Positions 28,874 to 39,920 of a stretch of 64,000 bases of DNA are shown here, piece after piece. This DNA is from Paenibacillus sp. Marseille-Q4541 (GTDB taxonomy: Bacteria; Bacillota; Bacilli; Paenibacillales; Paenibacillaceae). A program made the position numbers and the translations under genes. A model generated the notes under the pieces. The model saw nothing but the letters and a program-made list of their open reading frames with translations, made no database searches and had not been told where the DNA came from. Where the stretch lies: contig NZ_JAGXCY010000004.1 in NCBI RefSeq assembly GCF_018310695.1, positions 1 to 64,000 on the forward strand, in the 5' to 3' direction. How positions within the stretch are numbered: the stretch's first letter is position 1; each line of letters opens with the position of its first letter.

Positions 28874-30319
28874 TTAAGGTATATAAAGTACCTGACCTTC
28901 TTCAATTGACTGCTCGGATAAACGATTGTACAGCTGTAATTCACGCGTGCTAAGCTGATATCTTCCTGCGATTGTCTCCAAGGTTTCTTCCCGTTGGACG
29001 ATACATAGCTTGACCTTCTTAAATGGAGTCTGCTCAGAGGTACCTCCAAGGAATAAATTTTTCCATTGTAAATCTTCTGTCTGTTCTTCATCACGCTTTT
29101 CAACAGGAATCTGTTCCTCTAGCTGTAAAACCTCTTCCGTTCTTTTGCCCTTCTGAAGAAGAGATGTAATTCCGTACGAATCAGAAGCTGATGTACTATC
29201 CGTTGTTTTTTTGCTACCAAAGGCAACTTTCAGCTCCGGTTTTTCGTCTTCCGCTTCGGGTTGAGGTACATCTGCTGTCAATAGTGCGCTCTCATCCTCC
29301 CAGCTGATCTCCTGGGTTTCTCGCTGGATCGCCACAAGCTCTTCTGCAGGTTCATCAACGGGAGTTGCTGCCTCTTCCTGCTGACTCGTGGAAGGTTCCC
29401 CTGCAGTCTCAAAGTGCCAAACCTCTGGTTCTGCGGAAGGCTCGGATGCTGATTTTCTTTCGTCTTGAGCATATGATCCTGTGGACGAATAAAACTTTTC
29501 CTGAGCACTACGTTCATGATCATCCACACCAGCTTCTTCTTGCTGAGTAGCATAATAAGCATTAAATGCATTCTGGGTTTCTTTAATTTCTCTTGGTTCT
29601 GAGGTTTGTTGACCTTGCTCTTGTTGAGCCTCTGCCTCTGGATTAAAATCTTCCTGCTGATCAAAAACCTCATCTACAGAAAGAGCCTCGTAAGGTAGAT
29701 TCCACGAATCTCGTTCCTCTTGAGCTTCTTCGCGAGCTGGAGACGGAGTTGAATAAGGAGTATAGAACGTTGGATTTACTGGCGAAGCATCATTAGTACG
29801 GTTTTGATCAAATGATTCTGGATTTGCTTCCGTATTAGGATCCCGATTGTATGGATTAAACCCGCTATATATACTTGGAGTCCCACTTCCTTGCTCGGAA
29901 GGATTGTTATGCACGACCGTAAATTCATCCGGACTCCATGCTGATGTTTCCTCCGTCTGAATCCCTTCTATTCCCTTTAAGGACAAAACACCTGTAATAT
30001 TCAAGCTTCGAGTAGACAAGAGATCTACGTCAAAATTTTCAATCTCAACAGCAATATCCTCCACAGAGGCAACTCTGCTAAGTGGAATAGTTATCTCCAC
30101 CGGAATAAGATGCTGAAGACCTTCCTGCTCCTTATTTTCGCCAACATACACACCTGACAACAGCAAATGACCCCGAAGAGCTGCATGCTCCTGTTCTGTT
30201 ATTACCTGGATTCGAGGATAAAGCTCAATTTCTTCCAGTTCCGCAATGGCAGGAACATCTTCTGGTAATTGAACACGTTCATAAATATCAAAACGAAGTC
30301 CGTAGGGCGGGTTTAACAT
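28874..30319 (-). CDS. spoVID: Spore coat morphogenetic protein SpoVID
   Basis: Coat encasement protein of 481 residues made in the mother cell. The N-terminal domain (about 1-140) has the SpoVID pattern GLRFDIYERVQLPEDV and IELYPRIQVI. A long acidic, Gln/Glu/Ser-rich disordered middle (about 145-420) follows. A C-terminal LysM domain (about 437-481; CIVQREETLETIAGRYQLS) should bind spore peptidoglycan or its precursor. I chose ATG at 30319, nine bases after AGGAGG; an in-frame ATG 99 bases upstream has no such site. In B. subtilis spoVID also lies between valS and hemL. Confidence 0.9.
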   Translation of the reverse strand: MLNPPYGLRFDIYERVQLPEDVPAIAELEEIELYPRIQVITEQEHAALRGHLLLSGVYVGENKEQEGLQHLIPVEITIPLSRVASVEDIAVEIENFDVDLLSTRSLNITGVLSLKGIEGIQTEETSAWSPDEFTVVHNNPSEQGSGTPSIYSGFNPYNRDPNTEANPESFDQNRTNDASPVNPTFYTPYSTPSPAREEAQEERDSWNLPYEALSVDEVFDQQEDFNPEAEAQQEQGQQTSEPREIKETQNAFNAYYATQQEEAGVDDHERSAQEKFYSSTGSYAQDERKSASEPSAEPEVWHFETAGEPSTSQQEEAATPVDEPAEELVAIQRETQEISWEDESALLTADVPQPEAEDEKPELKVAFGSKKTTDSTSASDSYGITSLLQKGKRTEEVLQLEEQIPVEKRDEEQTEDLQWKNLFLGGTSEQTPFKKVKLCIVQREETLETIAGRYQLSTRELQLYNRLSEQSIEEGQVLYIP

Positions 30320-30480
30320 AGCTGTAGTCCTCCTTTCGGGCATATAGTTACCATGAAAAAAATCATGGCTTTCGCTCATGTTACGAGAGTTCAGAAATAA
30401 GTTTCTTCTCGTTGACATGTATATGCACCTATTAGAGGACTCATACCAATTTATGAAATCACATTTGAGATTTAGTATAA

Positions 30481-31383
30481 TCAGCGATTTTTTCTTACTT
30501 CATATAACTCTACAATATCTTCTGGCCAAGGGGAGCTGACTTTCAACTGATCCCCCGTAAAAGGATGGGCAAATGTAAGCATTTCTCCGTGAAGCGCCTG
30601 TCTCCTTATGCCTTCCCGTAAACCTCCGTATAGCGTATCTCCGAACAAAGGATGTCCAATGTGACTAAGATGAACCCTGATCTGATGAGTTCTTCCCGTC
30701 TCTAACTGAAGACGGACAAGCGTAGCATCGTCCAGTCGTTCAGAGACCTCCATACGGGTGACTGCGTGCTGCCCTGTCGGAGAAACTCTTCTTCTTTGTT
30801 TGTGATGACGGTCTTTACCAATAGGGTATTGCAATACCTCTTCATTCTGCGTGATGACGCCATGAACAATAGCCACATAATCGCGTTCTATCGCCTTATG
30901 CTCCATCATCCCATTCAGTTTTAATTCAGCATATCGATTTTTGGCATACAGTACAGGTCCTGATGTATCTACATCCAAACGGTGGATATGCCGAACAGCG
31001 ACATCTTGTCCTTGGGATTCATAGTATGCAGCGACTGCATGATCCAATGTGATAATCCCATCACTTCGTTCATTACCATCGGGATGAACAGGCATACCTG
31101 CCGGTTTGTTAGCAACGAGACAGAAGTCATCCTCGTACAGAACGTCCAGCTCAATATAACGAGGAGTGATCCCTAAGGAAACAGACGGAAAAAGGGCCAG
31201 CCGTAGCCGGTCCCCCGCAATCTTGATTCCTTGATTGTGTTTTAGTTCATGGAGAAGTTTATGCGGCATTCCTAGCTCGTTCAGAAGCCAGGCCTCAGCA
31301 GACTCATTACGATTCTCGCCAGAGAGCGCCTTTTTTCCTGGAGTTAGCTCTAGCCACTCCCCTCTTCTTTTTGAAGTGATCAT
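30481..31383 (-). CDS. RluA-family RNA pseudouridine synthase
   Basis: Pseudouridine synthase of 300 residues. The catalytic HRLDVDTSG motif lies near residue 136-144, with the RluA-type sequences [12 protein letters not shown] near 92 and [20 protein letters not shown] near 228-247. No N-terminal S4 domain is obvious. The exact rRNA or tRNA target is not readable. Its ATG overlaps the hemL stop by four bases, so it is translated with the haem operon. Confidence 0.9.
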   Translation of the reverse strand: MITSKRRGEWLELTPGKKALSGENRNESAEAWLLNELGMPHKLLHELKHNQGIKIAGDRLRLALFPSVSLGITPRYIELDVLYEDDFCLVANKPAGMPVHPDGNERSDGIITLDHAVAAYYESQGQDVAVRHIHRLDVDTSGPVLYAKNRYAELKLNGMMEHKAIERDYVAIVHGVITQNEEVLQYPIGKDRHHKQRRRVSPTGQHAVTRMEVSERLDDATLVRLQLETGRTHQIRVHLSHIGHPLFGDTLYGGLREGIRRQALHGEMLTFAHPFTGDQLKVSSPWPEDIVELYEVRKNR

Positions 31384-32684
31384 AGCTTTTTCAGCGCATT
31401 ATAGTTGGCTTCAATCGTTTCCTCAATATCTTGTTCCGTATGCACACCCGAAATAAACATACCTTCAAATTGAGAAGGTGCTACGCTGACTCCTTCCTGA
31501 ATCATATGTCCGAAATACGCCCGGAAGTGATCAAGATTACTCGATTTCGCAATATCATAATTCGTTACCGGTTGATCGGTAAAGAAAGGACATACCATAG
31601 AACCTACCCGATTAATCGTAACAGGAACACCCAGTTCTTTTGCGTTTTTCTCAAAACCAGCCTGCAACTTCGCACCGAGCATTTCCAAACGATCATAGAC
31701 TTCTTGATTCAATAGACGAAGTGTAGTCAGTCCTGCTACCATTGCGAGCGGATTACCGCTCAGTGTACCCGCCTGATAGATTGGTCCAACGGGAGCAATC
31801 TGTTCCATAAGATCACGTCTGCCTCCATAAGCACCAACAGGTAATCCTCCGCCAATCACTTTACCCAGGCACGTCAGATCCGGTGTAACCCCAAATCTAC
31901 CTTGTGCACTATGAAGTCCGACCCGGAATCCCGTCATAACTTCGTCAAAGATGAGAATGCTTCCGTAATCTTCTGTAATCTGACGCAGACCTTCGAGAAA
32001 TCCTGCTACAGGTGGAACCACGCCCATGTTACCAGCAACCGGCTCTACGATAATAGCAGCAATCTCCTGTCCAAATTTCTCGAAAGCAACGCCTACCGAC
32101 TCTAAATCGTTATAAGGTACGGTAATCGTATTTACAGCAACACCTTCCGGAACACCTGGACTATCCGGCAAACCAAGAGTAGCTACTCCTGATCCCGCTT
32201 TAATAAGCAAGCTATCTGCATGTCCATGGTAAGAACCTTCAAATTTCAAAATTTTGCTTCGTCCGGTTACACCTCGGGCAAGCCGAATCGCACTCATTGT
32301 CGCTTCTGTTCCTGAATTGACCATACGCACAACATCAATGGACGGAACACGTTCGCACACCAGTTTGGCCATTTCCGTCTCAATCAAGGTAGGTGCACCG
32401 AAGCTTGTTCCCTTCGCTGCTGTCTCTTGAATAGCCGTGATGACTTCAGGATGGGCATGTCCCATAATTAGCGGACCCCAGGAAGCAACATAATCAATAA
32501 ACGAATTGCCATCGATATCAAAAATTCTAGAACCGATACCATGATCCGCATACATTGGAGTCAGTCCTACCGATTTAAACGCACGAACCGGACTATTCAC
32601 TCCACCCGGCATATACTGTTTTGCTTCTTCAAAAGCGTTTCTTGACCGTTCCTCCATACGAGGCTGACGATGATTGTCACTCAT
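31380..32684 (-). CDS. hemL: Glutamate-1-semialdehyde 2,1-aminomutase
   Basis: PLP enzyme of 434 residues making 5-aminolevulinate from glutamate-1-semialdehyde. Motifs include [11 protein letters not shown] near 25, [10 protein letters not shown] near 145, FDEVMTGFR near 245 and the PLP lysine in [17 protein letters not shown] near 268. The start is ATG at 32684, seven bases behind AGAGGAGTG; a longer reading was rejected. It is the penultimate gene of the haem operon. Confidence 0.97.
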   Translation of the reverse strand: MSDNHRQPRMEERSRNAFEEAKQYMPGGVNSPVRAFKSVGLTPMYADHGIGSRIFDIDGNSFIDYVASWGPLIMGHAHPEVITAIQETAAKGTSFGAPTLIETEMAKLVCERVPSIDVVRMVNSGTEATMSAIRLARGVTGRSKILKFEGSYHGHADSLLIKAGSGVATLGLPDSPGVPEGVAVNTITVPYNDLESVGVAFEKFGQEIAAIIVEPVAGNMGVVPPVAGFLEGLRQITEDYGSILIFDEVMTGFRVGLHSAQGRFGVTPDLTCLGKVIGGGLPVGAYGGRRDLMEQIAPVGPIYQAGTLSGNPLAMVAGLTTLRLLNQEVYDRLEMLGAKLQAGFEKNAKELGVPVTINRVGSMVCPFFTDQPVTNYDIAKSSNLDHFRAYFGHMIQEGVSVAPSQFEGMFISGVHTEQDIEETIEANYNALKKL

Positions 32685-32731
32685 TCCATTCACTCCTCTT
32701 TGTGTAATCACTTTGTTCTAGTAGCCGCATC

Positions 32732-33733
32732 TTATTTTCCTGAAAGCCAGCGGGCTGCATCTTTACCGTAATAGGTAATGATCATATCTGCACCTGCACG
32801 CTTCATACTAAGTAAAATTTCCAAAGCGACCGACTTTTCATCGATCCATCCGTTCATTGCTGCTGCTTTCACCATGGCATACTCACCGCTTACGTTGTAA
32901 GCTACGAGCGGAAGGTCGAACTGATCCTTGATGGTACGCATAACGTCCAAATAAGATAGAGATGGCTTAACCATCAACATGTCTGCCCCTTCTAGGACAT
33001 CACTTTCTGCCTCACGAAGCGCTTCCCGTGCATTCGCAGGGTCCATCTGATATCCTTTACGATCCCCGTACTGAGGTGCAGAGTCAGCCGCTTCCCGGAA
33101 GGGACCGTAGAATCCAGAAGCATATTTCACAGAATATGACATGATCGGAATATTTTCATATCCTGCTTCATCCAGACCTTGGCGGATCGCACCTACAAAA
33201 CCATCCATCATGTTGGAAGGAGCAATGATATCCGCACCCGCTTCCGCCTGGGATATCGCTGTTTTCACAAGTAATTCAAGAGATTCATCATTAAGCACAT
33301 GTGCATGCACATGCCCGTCTCTTTCGTGGGTATGTACCATTCCGCAGTGTCCATGATCTGTGAATTCACACAGGCAGGTATCGGCAACGACCAGAAGATC
33401 TGGATACCATGATTTGATAAGCCTTGTCGCTTCCTGAACAATGCCATCTTCTGCGTAGGCAGAAGAACCAACTGCATCTTTTGTATCCGGTATACCAAAC
33501 AGAAGCACAGCTGGAATACCGAGTTCAGCAATCTCCCGAACTTCTTCCTTCAATGTATCTAAAGAAAAACGAAAAACACCCGGCATAGAGGAGATCTCCT
33601 GCTTAACCCCGGTTCCGTACGTAACATAAATCGGTTGAATAAAATCACTCACATTCAGGTGTGTTTCACGCACCATGCTGCGAATGGCAGCTGTACTACG
33701 CAAGCGACGAAGTCTCACATTTGGAAATCCCAT
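32732..33733 (-). CDS. hemB: Delta-aminolevulinic acid dehydratase
   Basis: Porphobilinogen synthase of 333 residues, condensing two 5-aminolevulinate molecules. The metal-binding stretch [14 protein letters not shown] is near residue 119-132 and keeps three Cys, so it should be zinc-dependent. Both Schiff-base lysines are seen, in [15 protein letters not shown] near 200 and [13 protein letters not shown] near 252. It precedes hemL with about 47 bases between. Confidence 0.97.
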   Translation of the reverse strand: MGFPNVRLRRLRSTAAIRSMVRETHLNVSDFIQPIYVTYGTGVKQEISSMPGVFRFSLDTLKEEVREIAELGIPAVLLFGIPDTKDAVGSSAYAEDGIVQEATRLIKSWYPDLLVVADTCLCEFTDHGHCGMVHTHERDGHVHAHVLNDESLELLVKTAISQAEAGADIIAPSNMMDGFVGAIRQGLDEAGYENIPIMSYSVKYASGFYGPFREAADSAPQYGDRKGYQMDPANAREALREAESDVLEGADMLMVKPSLSYLDVMRTIKDQFDLPLVAYNVSGEYAMVKAAAMNGWIDEKSVALEILLSMKRAGADMIITYYGKDAARWLSGK

Positions 33734-33763
33734 GATGAATTATTCCCCTTTCTGTCTTCCCTT

Positions 33764-35311
33764 TTATATTGCAGTTACTTTATCTTCGAGTTTACATAAG
33801 GCATCGGTCAGGCTTTCCATTGTGGCTTTCTCAGACATGATGCTGACGGAGAGACCAGCCTTCTCTGCTTCCTGAGCAGTCACTTGGCCGATACATACGA
33901 CATGAACTTTATCAAAAAGCCGGACCGGATCGGTGTCCCCCATTTTCTTCAGCAGAGCAAGCAAATGAGTTACGGTAGATGAGCTTGTGAATGTAACTGC
34001 ATGAATTTTCCCTTTTTTGAGCAATCGAATGATTTCATCATCCTGTTCATCAGGAATTACAGTCTCATAAACGTAAGCTAGGCTAACTTCCAAGCCTTTC
34101 TCACGAAGACGATCCGGTAACCAGGTACGTGCAAGATTTCCGCAAGGCAGCAAAACTTTCTGTCCTGCCAGTAATTCATGTTCGAATGTTTCCATTAATC
34201 CTTCTTGCTGAAAAGAACCCTGCACTTCCTCAGCTACGATGCCCTTCCTCCGTAAAGCTTCCTTTGTTGAAGGACCGATCGCTACAATTCTTGCCCGTGA
34301 CAAGGAACGAATATCCAGTCCAAGCTCTTCCAAATGCCTAAAGAAATAATCAACCCCATTCACACTCGTGAAAAACGCCCAGTCGTATCGTTCCATGGAC
34401 GCGAGTGCAGCTTTCACCTGATTTCTTGTTTCTAACGAAACCGGTGCAAGCGTCTCAATAACAGGCAGCTCGTAGGGTTCGCCGCCAAGCTCCTCAATTC
34501 TATCTACGAGATCACTCGCTTGTGTTCTAGCACGAGTGACCAAAATACGTTTGCCGAATAGAGGCATTTTTTCCGCCCACTTTAGCCGCTCCCGCTGTTT
34601 AACCACTTCACCTACCACAATAACGCCTGGTGGCCGAAATCCATTTTCAATTACCTTTGCTTCGATGTTTTCCAGCGTTCCAATCAGCGTGTCTTGTTCA
34701 GCCCAAGTACCCCAGCGTATTAACGCAACGGGTGTATCCTTCGGTCTACCATGATCGATCAGTTGCTGGCTAATATATCCGATGTTCGCAACGCCCATCA
34801 TAAACACGAGCGTTCCAGTTGCATTTGTAACCTTGTCCCAATAGATAGCACGGTTTAGTTTATCAGGGCTCTCATGTCCTGTAATGATCGAGATCGAAGA
34901 TGCATAATCCCGATGAGTTACAGGAATACCTGCATAGGCTGGTACGCTAATAGCAGAAGTTACACCCGGCACGATTTCAAAAGGAACGTTGTAATGATTC
35001 AGCAATTCGGCTTCCTCACCAACTCTTCCGAAAATCGTAGGATCGCCGCCTTTTAAACGAACGACCTTCTTGCCTGCAAGTGCCAAATCAACGAGAAGTT
35101 GATTGATATCTTCTTGTTTCATCGTGTGACGATTTGTTTTTTTGCCTACATAGATTTTTTCTGCTCCTGGCTTCATAATCCGAAGTAATCTCGGGCTCGA
35201 CAATCTATCATAAACGACAATATCTGCCTTCTGAATACATTCCCAACCTTTAACGGTAATGAGTTTTGCATTGCCTGGACCTGCCCCTACAAGATAAACT
35301 TTCCCCATCAT
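33764..35311 (-). CDS. cobA-hemD: Uroporphyrinogen-III methyltransferase / uroporphyrinogen-III synthase fusion
   Basis: Two-domain enzyme of 515 residues. The N-terminal SUMT domain (about 1-245) has VYLVGAGPGNAKLITVKG, VVRLKGGDPTIFGRVGEE and the S-adenosylmethionine site; it makes precorrin-2. The C-terminal HemD domain (about 255-510) starts with KRILVTRARTQASDLVDRIEELGG and cyclises hydroxymethylbilane to uroporphyrinogen III. In B. subtilis HemD is a separate protein, so one polypeptide here serves both haem and sirohaem/cobalamin branches. I chose ATG at 35311, nine bases after AAGGGG. Confidence 0.93.
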   Translation of the reverse strand: MMGKVYLVGAGPGNAKLITVKGWECIQKADIVVYDRLSSPRLLRIMKPGAEKIYVGKKTNRHTMKQEDINQLLVDLALAGKKVVRLKGGDPTIFGRVGEEAELLNHYNVPFEIVPGVTSAISVPAYAGIPVTHRDYASSISIITGHESPDKLNRAIYWDKVTNATGTLVFMMGVANIGYISQQLIDHGRPKDTPVALIRWGTWAEQDTLIGTLENIEAKVIENGFRPPGVIVVGEVVKQRERLKWAEKMPLFGKRILVTRARTQASDLVDRIEELGGEPYELPVIETLAPVSLETRNQVKAALASMERYDWAFFTSVNGVDYFFRHLEELGLDIRSLSRARIVAIGPSTKEALRRKGIVAEEVQGSFQQEGLMETFEHELLAGQKVLLPCGNLARTWLPDRLREKGLEVSLAYVYETVIPDEQDDEIIRLLKKGKIHAVTFTSSSTVTHLLALLKKMGDTDPVRLFDKVHVVCIGQVTAQEAEKAGLSVSIMSEKATMESLTDALCKLEDKVTAI

Positions 35312-35316
35312 GGACG

Positions 35317-36261
35317 TCATCCCCTTACATCTGCCAGTATCTTCTCTGCACCCATTTCAATAAGCTTGCTAGCAACAGCTTTACCAAGCTGTTTCGGATC
35401 TGTACCCGTTAACGTTTCTTTCAGAATGGTTTGACCGTCTGGTGTTCCAACCATACCCGTGAGCTCCATCAATTGATTTTCTGTTTTCTCATCAGAAACC
35501 CATGTAGCATACGCTCCGATCGGAACTTGGCACCCGCCATTCAGCACATGTAAAAATTCACGTTCGGCCGAAACAGGTTTAGCCGTTACTTCATCGTTGT
35601 ATAAAGAAAGGAGAGTAAGTAGTTCCTTGTCGTCTTTACGACATTCAATACCAAGAGCGCCTTGTCCAACCGCTGGCAAACAGGTATCAGGTGATAAGTA
35701 AGAGGTAATCCGATCACTCCACCCCATACGAGAAAGTCCAGCTGCTGCTAGAATAATAGCTTCGAATCCTTCTGTTTCAAGTTTCCGTAATCGTGAATCG
35801 ATGTTTCCACGAATCCACTCTACTTTGAGGTCAGGTCGATACGCCTTCAACTGACTGGCACGACGAAGACTACTTGTACCGACTTTAGCTCCTTCCGGAA
35901 GCTCATCAAGGGAAGCTCCACTTCGAGAAATCAAAGCATCCCTAGGATCTTCACGCCTTGGTACGGCCCCCGTAGTCAGCGGATCAGGAAGTACCGATGG
36001 CATGTCCTTCATACTATGTACAGCCATATCTATCTCTCCGTCCATCATGGCTTGTTCTATTTCTTTCACGAACAGCCCTTTTCCCCCTACTTTTGACAGA
36101 GTTACATCGAGGATTTGATCTCCTTTGGTGACAATTTTCTTCACTTCAAAATCAAATAAAAGACCATGCTGTAAACATATTTTTTTCAAATCATCGATGA
36201 CATGACCTGTTTGAGTTAAAGCCAAAGCACTTTGTCTGCTTCCCACTATGATTGTTCGCAT
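35317..36261 (-). CDS. hemC: Hydroxymethylbilane synthase
   Basis: Porphobilinogen deaminase of 314 residues. The N-terminus [19 protein letters not shown] is diagnostic. The cofactor-attachment Cys is in [13 protein letters not shown] near residue 242, and the catalytic Asp in AVHSMKDMP near 84. The start is ATG at 36261, with AGGAGG ten bases upstream; the longer reading runs into the preceding gene. Its stop overlaps the in-frame ATG of the next gene. Confidence 0.97.
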   Translation of the reverse strand: MRTIIVGSRQSALALTQTGHVIDDLKKICLQHGLLFDFEVKKIVTKGDQILDVTLSKVGGKGLFVKEIEQAMMDGEIDMAVHSMKDMPSVLPDPLTTGAVPRREDPRDALISRSGASLDELPEGAKVGTSSLRRASQLKAYRPDLKVEWIRGNIDSRLRKLETEGFEAIILAAAGLSRMGWSDRITSYLSPDTCLPAVGQGALGIECRKDDKELLTLLSLYNDEVTAKPVSAEREFLHVLNGGCQVPIGAYATWVSDEKTENQLMELTGMVGTPDGQTILKETLTGTDPKQLGKAVASKLIEMGAEKILADVRG

Positions 36262-36266
36262 CCTAC

Positions 36267-36917
36267 TTACTCCTCCTGATTGGCAGCAATCCACAGTAAC
36301 ATCTCTTCCTGTGACCATGGATGAAACTGTCCTTCTCGTATCTGTATTAAAGTATCTAGCTCCAGCACCCGATCAAACAGCTGCTTTCTTATTCTTTTAT
36401 CGTTCACTTCAAGCAGAATCACTTCGCGAAATTGCTGCAAAAAGTCAAGGTAGACACTATACTCATCCCCATAATCAACACTCATCTGCTGTACAATACG
36501 ACGCACGAGTCCAGGACTTGCACCTGACGCAGAAACGGCAATCGTTAACTTTCCACGACGGATTGTACTAGGGGTAATAAAATGCCCTATACGGGGCGAA
36601 TCAACACTGTTCACAAGGATTCCACTCTGCTGGGCATCTGCTATTACTTGCTCATTTACTTCTGCTATATTCGTAGCCGCATATACAAGAAAAGCCCCTT
36701 CCAGGTCTCCCTGAAGATAGGGTTTTGGCAGCCAATCGGCTTCACCCCGGCGAACCATGTGAAGAAGACTTTCTGTTACCTCGGGACTAATAATCGTCAG
36801 CAGTGCTCCTGAACCTATAAGTCCTTGGATTTTACGCTCAGCTACTTTACCTCCGCCGATGATAAGACAGCGCCGTCCCGAACAATTCAGCATGACAGGC
36901 ACATAATGATCTTCCAC
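36267..36917 (-). CDS. Precorrin-2 dehydrogenase (sirohaem synthesis)
   Basis: NAD-dependent enzyme of 216 residues, oxidising precorrin-2 to sirohydrochlorin. It has the CysG N-terminal-like Rossmann motif [18 protein letters not shown] (17-34), the [24 protein letters not shown] segment near 118-140 and a helical C-terminus. The start is GTG. No separate ferrochelatase is next to it. Together with the SUMT domain of the fusion protein it diverts uroporphyrinogen III to sirohaem. Gene names used for this family vary (sirC, ylnF, cysG-N), so none is given. Confidence 0.9.
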   Translation of the reverse strand: MEDHYVPVMLNCSGRRCLIIGGGKVAERKIQGLIGSGALLTIISPEVTESLLHMVRRGEADWLPKPYLQGDLEGAFLVYAATNIAEVNEQVIADAQQSGILVNSVDSPRIGHFITPSTIRRGKLTIAVSASGASPGLVRRIVQQMSVDYGDEYSVYLDFLQQFREVILLEVNDKRIRKQLFDRVLELDTLIQIREGQFHPWSQEEMLLWIAANQEE

Positions 36918-36923
36918 CCTGCC

Positions 36924-37751
36924 TCACTCCCCTGTCCAACTATGGAACATAGACCAAGCGTTACTTACAAAGCTAATAATCATAAAAGCATATCCAATCA
37001 AGATCCATCTCGCCATTACTTGCTGAGGGGCGTCAACATATCGCTTGGATACAAAATAACCGACATAGATACAAAGCGCAATAAAAGTAGCAAGCACCTT
37101 CGGATCCACTAAATATAACCAGCGTTTCTCGGCAACGATGGACAAAACGGCAAGGATGACAGATACTCCAAGAATCGGTGTACCAATAAGACTCGCTTTA
37201 TTCATATGAGACTGTAGACTTTCAAGACTCGGCATACGTCTCATCGAATCATTCCAACGTTTCAGTTTCAGTCTGTAATGTAGAAAAAGATAAATAATCG
37301 CAAAAACAGCCGATACTGTCAGAGCAGCAAATCCAAGATTGGCGAGCGCAATGTGCATCACCAGCATGCCGTGCACGGTCTGCCAATTGAGTAAAGCATT
37401 TTCACTAGGAGCCAGCCAAAAGTCACTAAGCACCAAAGCACTGAAACTAACCACATTGAGTAGAAATACAATATATTCAGATCTCTGTGCCCGGCTTAAT
37501 ATAAGCGAAATCAGCACAATACAAAATGAAAAAAGAAAAACAAAATCGTACATAGAATAGATTGGAACATATCCTTGATGTATCGTATAAAACACTAGGT
37601 ATAGAAGCTGCATCATAGATACAATAACAAGAAGCCCTGTGCCCATCCGCTTTGCACTCGCATTACGGCGAATGCAATCCGAGAAGTAAAACAGAAGGCT
37701 CAGGGCATAAATATAAATAATAAAACTGTGAATCGTATCATGAACCGTCAC
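36924..37751 (-). CDS. hemX: HemX/CcsA-type membrane protein
   Basis: Integral membrane protein of 275 residues with about eight hydrophobic helices, of the cytochrome c assembly (CcsA/ResC) family. The conserved tryptophan-rich loop is reduced, as in HemX, and histidines such as VHGMLVMHIALANLG near 130 are present. B. subtilis HemX lowers the amount of HemA. The start is GTG, about 17 bases after hemA. Function as HemA regulator is transferred from context. Confidence 0.87.
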   Translation of the reverse strand: MTVHDTIHSFIIYIYALSLLFYFSDCIRRNASAKRMGTGLLVIVSMMQLLYLVFYTIHQGYVPIYSMYDFVFLFSFCIVLISLILSRAQRSEYIVFLLNVVSFSALVLSDFWLAPSENALLNWQTVHGMLVMHIALANLGFAALTVSAVFAIIYLFLHYRLKLKRWNDSMRRMPSLESLQSHMNKASLIGTPILGVSVILAVLSIVAEKRWLYLVDPKVLATFIALCIYVGYFVSKRYVDAPQQVMARWILIGYAFMIISFVSNAWSMFHSWTGE

Positions 37752-37768
37752 TATGCTCTACACCTGCC

Positions 37769-39154
37769 TTATAGGCTCACAGGAACATAAGAGAGACGCG
37801 AAGATTCCTTTGTAGCTCCACGATTCTGCTCCACGGCGGGCTTCAAGCTCCCATGCGAAGGAGGAGCGTCCTGTTTCTTGTCCTCAACCTCATCCTCAAG
37901 CCCGAACATTTTGGTAAACATCGATAAAGCATCGTCTGATTCTTTGTCAGCAGCCATTTCTTTAATCCGGTTAATCGGCTCATGCGTCATTTGATTCAGC
38001 ATACTTTTGGTGAGACGCCGAATCACTTTGCGCTGCCTTTCATCGAGTTCAGGCAACTTATTAAATAAACTTTCAAGTGTATCTTCGTGAACCGTATTCG
38101 CTTTTTCCTGAAGGGCACGAATGACTGGTCGCACACCTAAAGTTTTAAGCCACTGATCAAAAGCTGCCATCTCTTCTTCTATAAAAGCATCAATTTTGGC
38201 AGCTTCCATACGGCGCATTTCAAGATTCGTCTCTACTACGCCTTCCAAATCATCAATATCATATAAGTAAACATTGGATAGCTCACTGATGGCCGGTTCA
38301 ATATCTCTTGGAACGGCAATATCAATCATAAAGAGCGGACGCGACTTTCTCCGCTTCATACTTTCTTTAACCATATCGAGTGAAATGACAAAATCTTTGG
38401 CTCCGGTAGAACTAATCAAAATGTCTACTTCATGCAGTCTGGAAAATGCCTGCTCCATGGTACACGCGGTACCTTGAAATTTCTTTGCAAGCTCCTCTGC
38501 CCGCCCAAAGGTTCGATTGGCGACAATGACTTCTTCTGCCCCGTTTGCGTACAAATGCTGAACTGTAAGCTCACTCATTTTACCCGCTCCGAGTATCATC
38601 ACTTTTTTGTTCGTAAACGAACCAAAAATCCGTTTTCCGAGTTCTACTGCAGCATAACTAACGGAAACGGCTGCCTCACCAATTGAAGTTTCCGAGTGTG
38701 CGCGTTTGCCAACCGTAATCGCATGTTTAAACAAAGTGTTGAACCAAGTGCCTGTCGCTTTTTCTTGTTGTGCACTAATAAAAGCTTGCTTGACTTGCCC
38801 AAGAATCTGAGTTTCTCCGATGACCATAGAATCAAGCCCGCTAGTCACACGGAACAGATGACGAATTGCCTGCTCATCTTCGTAGATATAAAGATGCTGG
38901 GTAAATTCTTCACGAGGAATCCCAAACCATTGCTCCATAAAACTACGAATAAAATAACCACACATATGGAGACGATCGACTACCACATACATTTCCGTTC
39001 GGTTGCATGTAGCCACAATGACGCCTTCCAATACACTAGTTGTCATCTTAAGCTGCTGGAGTGCAAGGGATAAGTCCTTCTCATCAAACGTAAAACGTTC
39101 CCTGACTTCAACAGGCGCTGTGCGGTAGTTCAATCCAACTGCGACGATGTGCAT
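37769..39154 (-). CDS. hemA: Glutamyl-tRNA reductase
   Basis: First enzyme of C5 haem synthesis, 461 residues, reducing glutamyl-tRNA(Glu). The catalytic Cys50 is in GVIVATCNRTEMYVV, followed by the NADPH motif VMILGAGKMSELTVQHL near 185 and a dimerisation helix. The C-terminal 45 residues (DEVEDKKQDAPPSHG and onwards) are low complexity and exceed the usual end. Start ATG 39154 (MHIVAVGLNYRTAP) with AGGTGA upstream. It leads the operon that runs through hemL. Confidence 0.97.
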   Translation of the reverse strand: MHIVAVGLNYRTAPVEVRERFTFDEKDLSLALQQLKMTTSVLEGVIVATCNRTEMYVVVDRLHMCGYFIRSFMEQWFGIPREEFTQHLYIYEDEQAIRHLFRVTSGLDSMVIGETQILGQVKQAFISAQQEKATGTWFNTLFKHAITVGKRAHSETSIGEAAVSVSYAAVELGKRIFGSFTNKKVMILGAGKMSELTVQHLYANGAEEVIVANRTFGRAEELAKKFQGTACTMEQAFSRLHEVDILISSTGAKDFVISLDMVKESMKRRKSRPLFMIDIAVPRDIEPAISELSNVYLYDIDDLEGVVETNLEMRRMEAAKIDAFIEEEMAAFDQWLKTLGVRPVIRALQEKANTVHEDTLESLFNKLPELDERQRKVIRRLTKSMLNQMTHEPINRIKEMAADKESDDALSMFTKMFGLEDEVEDKKQDAPPSHGSLKPAVEQNRGATKESSRLSYVPVSL

Positions 39155-39466
39155 TGCAAGTTCACCTGCCTCTACGTTTTCGTAATTTTGTATATGATCT
39201 ATATCACAATATGCTGCTAACAGCACGTAATCTAAGTACTTAACATAAGCAATACTCAGTATAACATATGTATTTGCCGGACCTTCCCCTTTTTATGACA
39301 TGTTTATGAAATCCTCATTTTCAGGGGCAGCTTTCCCTTAATTTTACCGGGACTTCATATATTTATACACTTCAAAAGCTCTTGAAACCTCTTTCAAGCC
39401 AAATCTCGATCTGCACATATTCACGTAATTAAGTATAACAAAATTGTAAAATATCTACATATATAA
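39155..39466. other. Intergenic region upstream of hemA
   Basis: No gene is seen. A TATACT element (minus, near 39259) might be a -10 for hemA, but no convincing -35 accompanies it. I found no clear PerR-type palindrome. Confidence 0.4.
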
Positions 39467-39493
39467 AACAACCATGGATTATCCATGGTTGTT
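39467..39493 (-). terminator. Terminator of speD
   Basis: AACAACCATGGAT pairs perfectly with ATCCATGGTTGTT, followed on the minus strand by a T-rich tail, just after the speD stop. Confidence 0.8.
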
Positions 39494-39521
39494 AGATCAT
39501 TCAAATATTATTAAAATCCCA

Positions 39522-39920
39522 TCAAACAAGTTCGGTTTGTTTCATTTCAGGCGTTTCAACCTTCATTTCACCCAAACCGCGAACCAATTTTTTGGCGTAC
39601 GTTTTTTCCGGTTTCAATACGGACACCAGGTAGTCAATGGCTAACTGCGGGTCTACCGTTTCTCCACAAGTGTAACAATCAATTGCGGCAAAACCTCTCT
39701 CAGGATACGTGTGAATCGAGAGATGGCTCTCTGACAGCAATACAAGTACTGTAGCTCCTTGAGGATCAAATTGCTTAGATTGTACAGACAATACAGTAGC
39801 ACCACAAGCCTCAGCTGCATCTACCATCTGCGCTTGCAAAAACTCCTCATTGTTCAGTAAATCGAAGTCGACTCCCCAAGTATCAACAGCAACGTGTCTT
39901 CCGAAAGTTGAATATTCCAT
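39522..39920 (-). CDS. speD: S-adenosylmethionine decarboxylase proenzyme
   Basis: Pyruvoyl-dependent decarboxylase of 132 residues that supplies the aminopropyl donor for spermidine. The self-cleavage site is seen as LLSESHLSIHTYPE, with Ser65 becoming the pyruvoyl group; Cys in CYTCGETVDP near 83 is the catalytic acid region. The length fits the short class 1B enzyme. It is a single gene with its own promoter and terminator, preceded by an unusually structured 140-base leader. Confidence 0.96.
   Translation of the reverse strand: MEYSTFGRHVAVDTWGVDFDLLNNEEFLQAQMVDAAEACGATVLSVQSKQFDPQGATVLVLLSESHLSIHTYPERGFAAIDCYTCGETVDPQLAIDYLVSVLKPEKTYAKKLVRGLGEMKVETPEMKQTELV

Noticed and set aside
39155..39330. 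PerR-type operator before hemA
   Set aside because: No TTATAATNATTATAA-like palindrome is present.
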